NCBI GenBank assembly: GCA_021821585.1
Contig: JAKACF010000134.1
Span: forward strand, 1-7,970
Reading direction: 5' to 3'
From: Actinomycetes bacterium
Lineage (GTDB): Bacteria; Actinomycetota; Acidimicrobiia; Acidimicrobiales; Bog-793
DNA: 7,970 bases
The notes under the pieces are model-generated. The model was not told the origin of the DNA and did no database searches. It saw only the letters and a list, made by a program, of their open reading frames with translations. This document shows, one piece after another, positions 5,979 through 7,970 of the stretch (the first letter of the stretch is position 1; every line of letters begins with the position of its first letter). Both the position numbers and the translations under genes were made by a program.

Positions 5979-7205
5979 TCAGGAGGTCACGACGTAGCTG
6001 AACAGCTCGAGGCGGCTCATGATCGGCGAGACGCCGATCGGAGCGGGCGAGCCACACAGCGGGTTCTGTCCCCGAAGGGCGACCCGGACGCCGTAGCGAT
6101 GCAGGACTCCTGGAAGCTCGACAGCGATGGAGCTCACATCTGCGCACCTGTTTGACGCTCCGCTCGGGAAGTCCCGCTTCGCGATGACGAATCCCGCGCT
6201 CGTGGCGGGGCCGGGCAGAAGCGACGAGGGCACTGTTGCCTCGTGGCGGAGTAGGACGCGGACCGCCGGAGGGAAATACCGACCGCAGTAGCCACACGTC
6301 GTGGGAAGGCGAGATCCGTCGGGGCCGAAGAACGAGACGCGAGGAACTCCGTGCAGCCAGCACGGAACCGAGGAGGTGTTGGCGAGGTCGATGCCGATCA
6401 GGCCCGTGCCGGCCGCGCCGGACTCGCCGAAGAAGCTCACCTTGAGCTGGGCGACCGAGCAGCGCGCCGCGGGAGGATCCGCCAGGCTGGCGGCGATCCG
6501 GAGAAGGACGCGGGTTCCGTAGTGGTGGCTGAAGATGTTGACGTCCACCCCGTTCCAGTCGAGCTCCACCCAGGCCGGGTTCGACCGTCCCGGGTCCGTG
6601 CGCGGCACGATGACGAGCACGGGACGTCCGCCGAGGCTCTGGACGGAGGCCCGGGCGGTGTTCTCGGACACGAAGGTCTCGAAGCTCTGGCGGGGGTGCC
6701 GGTAGGCCGCAGGTGCCAGCTCCATCGAGACCTCGCCTCCCGAGAAGACGAGCGCGACCCGCCTGGCGGACCCGAGCCAGACGGCGGAGAGATTCCTGGT
6801 GCTCGCGACCGCGCTGTGGGGCACGGGCACGACGAAGTCGGCCCCGACTTCGGCCGCTGCGAGGGTGGTCTTCTTGGCGCCGACCAGGGGTTCACGCGTG
6901 TTCAGGGCCAGGTGGCCGGGCAGAGCGAGGAACGACCCTCGAGCCCTTTGGTCCCTGCCGCGTGAGGACACGACCGTGGCGACCGTTGCGAGGAGCGCGA
7001 CGCTGACCGCCGCTGCGGCGCCCAGGCGTCCCCAGGTGCCTACTCTCCGTCGGGGAACGACCTCCGGACGCCCCGGCCTCGATGCCGTCGGCTCCCCCGC
7101 CTCCTCCAGCGCGTGCTGCAGGCGCTGACGGAGGCGGTCGCGGACCTCGGCCGGTACGGGAATGCGGGCGAGGTCGTCGTGGAGCTCGTCGCGGCAGTTC
7201 TTCAT
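5979..7205 (-). CDS. Single-pass membrane protein with DUF4232-like domain, putative anti-sigma/sensor partner
   Basis: 408 residues. The N-terminus (1-58) is charged and presumably cytoplasmic (CRDELHDDLARIPVPAEVRDRLRQ at 4-27). One helix at about 61-80 follows, then an external region. Residues 90-245 are unassigned but end in a segment like DVNIFSHHYGTRVLLRIAASL, reminiscent of sensor domains of anti-sigma factors. Residues 249-396 match DUF4232: an opening Cys249, GAAGTGLIGIDLANTSSVPCWLHGVPRVSF, Cys354 and a closing CGSPAPIGVSPI. CGYC (304-307) is an extra CxxC pair. The canonical zinc anti-sigma motif HxxxCxxC is absent. The ATG at 7205 shares one base with the sigma-factor stop (TGATG) and has a good ribosome site, so the pair is co-expressed. 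I infer that it binds the sigma factor through residues 1-58 and senses an envelope signal. A structural or lipoprotein-like role is the alternative. Confidence 0.85.
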   Translation of the reverse strand: MKNCRDELHDDLARIPVPAEVRDRLRQRLQHALEEAGEPTASRPGRPEVVPRRRVGTWGRLGAAAAVSVALLATVATVVSSRGRDQRARGSFLALPGHLALNTREPLVGAKKTTLAAAEVGADFVVPVPHSAVASTRNLSAVWLGSARRVALVFSGGEVSMELAPAAYRHPRQSFETFVSENTARASVQSLGGRPVLVIVPRTDPGRSNPAWVELDWNGVDVNIFSHHYGTRVLLRIAASLADPPAARCSVAQLKVSFFGESGAAGTGLIGIDLANTSSVPCWLHGVPRVSFFGPDGSRLPTTCGYCGRYFPPAVRVLLRHEATVPSSLLPGPATSAGFVIAKRDFPSGASNRCADVSSIAVELPGVLHRYGVRVALRGQNPLCGSPAPIGVSPIMSRLELFSYVVTS

Positions 7206-7738
7206 CACGTCGTTCCTCTCTGGCTCGACCCTGACCCGAGGGCGCGTCTCAGCCGCCGGCGAGCGATCGAGAGCCCGGAACGAACCGTTCCGACAGGTAT
7301 GCCGATCGCCGTGGCCGCCTCGCGGTAACTGAGGGCGAACCCGTCGACGAGGAGGAGCAACTCGACGCTTCGACGAGGGAGCCCGTCGAGGGCCGACCTC
7401 AACTCGAGCGCCGTCTCGACCCCCTCCACCTCGCGTTCCCACTCGGTCCCGGCCCGAGCCTCGGGTACCGGTCGCCGCTCTCTTGACCTGGCCCTCAGGA
7501 CCTCCCGGAGGACGTTCGTCTCGATCCCGAACAGCCAGGCACGGACCGACCCACGCTCGGAGTCGAAGCTCGGGTAGCGCGATACCGCCCTTGCGAAGGT
7601 CTCGGCTACGGCGTCCTCGGCGGGCGACTCGCCGACCCGCCGAACGGCGAACCTGTAGAGATCGTCGAAGTTCTCCTCGAACGCGGCCTCGAGCGACACC
7701 GACCGGTCGGCCGCGTTGGATGGATCGTCGACGATCAT
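7205..7738 (-). CDS. ECF (group 4) RNA polymerase sigma factor
   Basis: 177 residues containing only the two domains of extracytoplasmic-function sigma factors. Region 2 spans about 20-88: FEENFDDLYRFAVRRVG, then AEDAVAETFARAV with core-binding character, then GSVRAWLFGIETNVLRE for -10 recognition. Region 4 spans about 108-167, with LDGLPRRSVELLLL and a helix-turn-helix LSYREAATAIGIPVGTVRSGLSIARRRLRR; the usual second Arg in GTVRSRLS is Gly here. The protein directs core polymerase to a specific regulon. Three in-frame starts occur in a row, GTG 7744, GTG 7741 and ATG 7738. ATG 7738 is chosen because an AGG (7744-7746) sits 5 bases upstream of it. The downstream gene overlaps by one base and is its presumed membrane regulator. 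Its RAWLFGIxTN wording resembles actinobacterial ECF factors paired with single-pass membrane proteins. Confidence 0.93.
   Translation of the reverse strand: MIVDDPSNAADRSVSLEAAFEENFDDLYRFAVRRVGESPAEDAVAETFARAVSRYPSFDSERGSVRAWLFGIETNVLREVLRARSRERRPVPEARAGTEWEREVEGVETALELRSALDGLPRRSVELLLLVDGFALSYREAATAIGIPVGTVRSGLSIARRRLRRALGSGSSQRGTT
7214..7221 (-). promoter_or_regulatory. Ribosome binding site for the DUF4232-like membrane protein
   Basis: The minus strand reads AGAGAGGA, complementary to the 16S 3' end through its AGAGG/AGGA core, eight bases before the ATG at 7205. It lies inside the last codons of the sigma gene and supports the start of the membrane protein at the TGATG overlap rather than further upstream. 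It is the clearest Shine-Dalgarno sequence in the window. Confidence 0.75.
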
Positions 7739-7754
7739 CACCACCTACTTGTCA

Positions 7755-7768
7755 GTCGGGGTCCCGAC
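7755..7768. repeat. Short dyad GTCGGG/CCCGAC just upstream of the sigma gene
   Basis: Six-base arms (7755-7760 and 7763-7768) are separated by two bases and lie 16 bases upstream of the chosen sigma start codon. As RNA it would form a 5-base stem with a tetraloop in the leader; as DNA it could be an operator half-site pair. It sits where autoregulation or leader control would act, but such short dyads are common in GC-rich DNA. Confidence 0.3.
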
Positions 7769-7850
7769 GGTTCGCGGTCCTGGACGAGCCGGACGGGCCC
7801 TGAGGGTGGACCGCGTCTGTCACAACTACTGAGGACGCCGGGAGCCCGGG

Positions 7851-7869
7851 ACCGTTGCGCTCGAACGGT
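7851..7869. repeat. Inverted repeat ACCGTT/AACGGT upstream of the sigma gene
   Basis: Perfect 6-base arms (7851-7856 and 7864-7869) are separated by 7 bases, giving a 13-base centre-to-centre spacing, slightly more than one helical turn. The arms are less GC-rich than the surroundings, which makes a chance origin less likely than for pure G/C dyads. It is a candidate operator in the regulatory region of the sigma operon; no cognate regulator gene is visible in the window. Confidence 0.35.
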
Positions 7870-7970
7870 GGCGACACGACGGCGTCGAACCCTCCGACCG
7901 GTGACAAGGGCGCCGGCTGTGTGTCATGTGGAGAGACCCGGACGCCACCGGAGGGCCGACCCGCCCCGAA

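Larger units (their letters stand above)
7745..7970. other. Non-coding region upstream of the sigma-factor gene
   Basis: No convincing gene is visible in these 226 bases, which should carry the promoter of the sigma/membrane-protein operon. I could not find a clear -35/-10 pair on the minus strand for either the housekeeping or an ECF-type consensus. The motif TGTCA/TGACA occurs four times (7750-7754, 7818-7822, 7902-7906 reversed, 7922-7926), more than expected in DNA this GC-rich. A short frame from ATG 7926 is open to the right edge, but it has no ribosome site and only 15 codons to judge. Confidence 0.5.

Noticed and set aside
7206..7442. Longer start for the DUF4232-like protein inside the sigma gene
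   Set aside because: The added residues are Arg-rich out-of-frame sigma sequence, while ATG 7205 has a good ribosome site and the expected coupling overlap.
7926..7970. Possible plus-strand gene start at the right edge
   Set aside because: Only 15 open codons, no ribosome site and no recognisable protein character.

Overview
The window looks like an ordinary chromosomal stretch from a very GC-rich actinobacterium. The basis is strong G/C preference at third codon positions, GTG starts, tRNA genes with encoded CCA, a DUF3224/DUF4232 gene repertoire typical of Actinobacteria, and an ECF sigma factor with a membrane partner. A lineage near Acidimicrobiia is possible, but that is inference; no marker gene here fixes the taxonomy. 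I see no mobile element, CRISPR array or phage gene.

Layout. (1) Bases 2-637 (+) hold the C-terminal 211 residues of an acyl-CoA synthetase cut by the left edge. (2) Its 3' end overlaps tail to tail with a 499-residue DHA2-type MFS drug exporter (597-2096, -). (3) Six bases from the exporter's start codon a divergent gene (2103-3992, +) encodes a 629-residue polytopic membrane protein with GT-C glycosyltransferase-like architecture and a soluble C-terminal domain. (4) A likely three-gene minus-strand operon follows: a small three-helix membrane protein (5101-5442), a RimJ/RimL-type GNAT acetyltransferase coupled to it by an ATGA overlap (4490-5104), and a DUF3224 protein (4045-4449). (5) Two plus-strand tRNA genes, Asp(GTC) and Phe(GAA), lie 76 bases apart with small hairpins around them. 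(6) A minus-strand pair at the right encodes an ECF sigma factor (7205-7738) and, through a one-base TGATG overlap, a 408-residue single-pass membrane protein with a C-terminal DUF4232-like domain (5979-7205). The last 226 bases, upstream of the sigma gene, are non-coding and hold inverted repeats and repeated TGTCA half-sites.

How the genes fit together. The sigma factor and its coupled membrane protein are best read as a regulator and its sensor/anti-sigma. The membrane protein has a cytoplasmic N-terminus, one helix and a cysteine-bearing external part, but lacks the usual zinc anti-sigma motif. This is the strongest candidate here for something under-described. The other genes look functionally independent. 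The tRNA-Phe gene carries A instead of T at T-loop position 54, which deserves a check.
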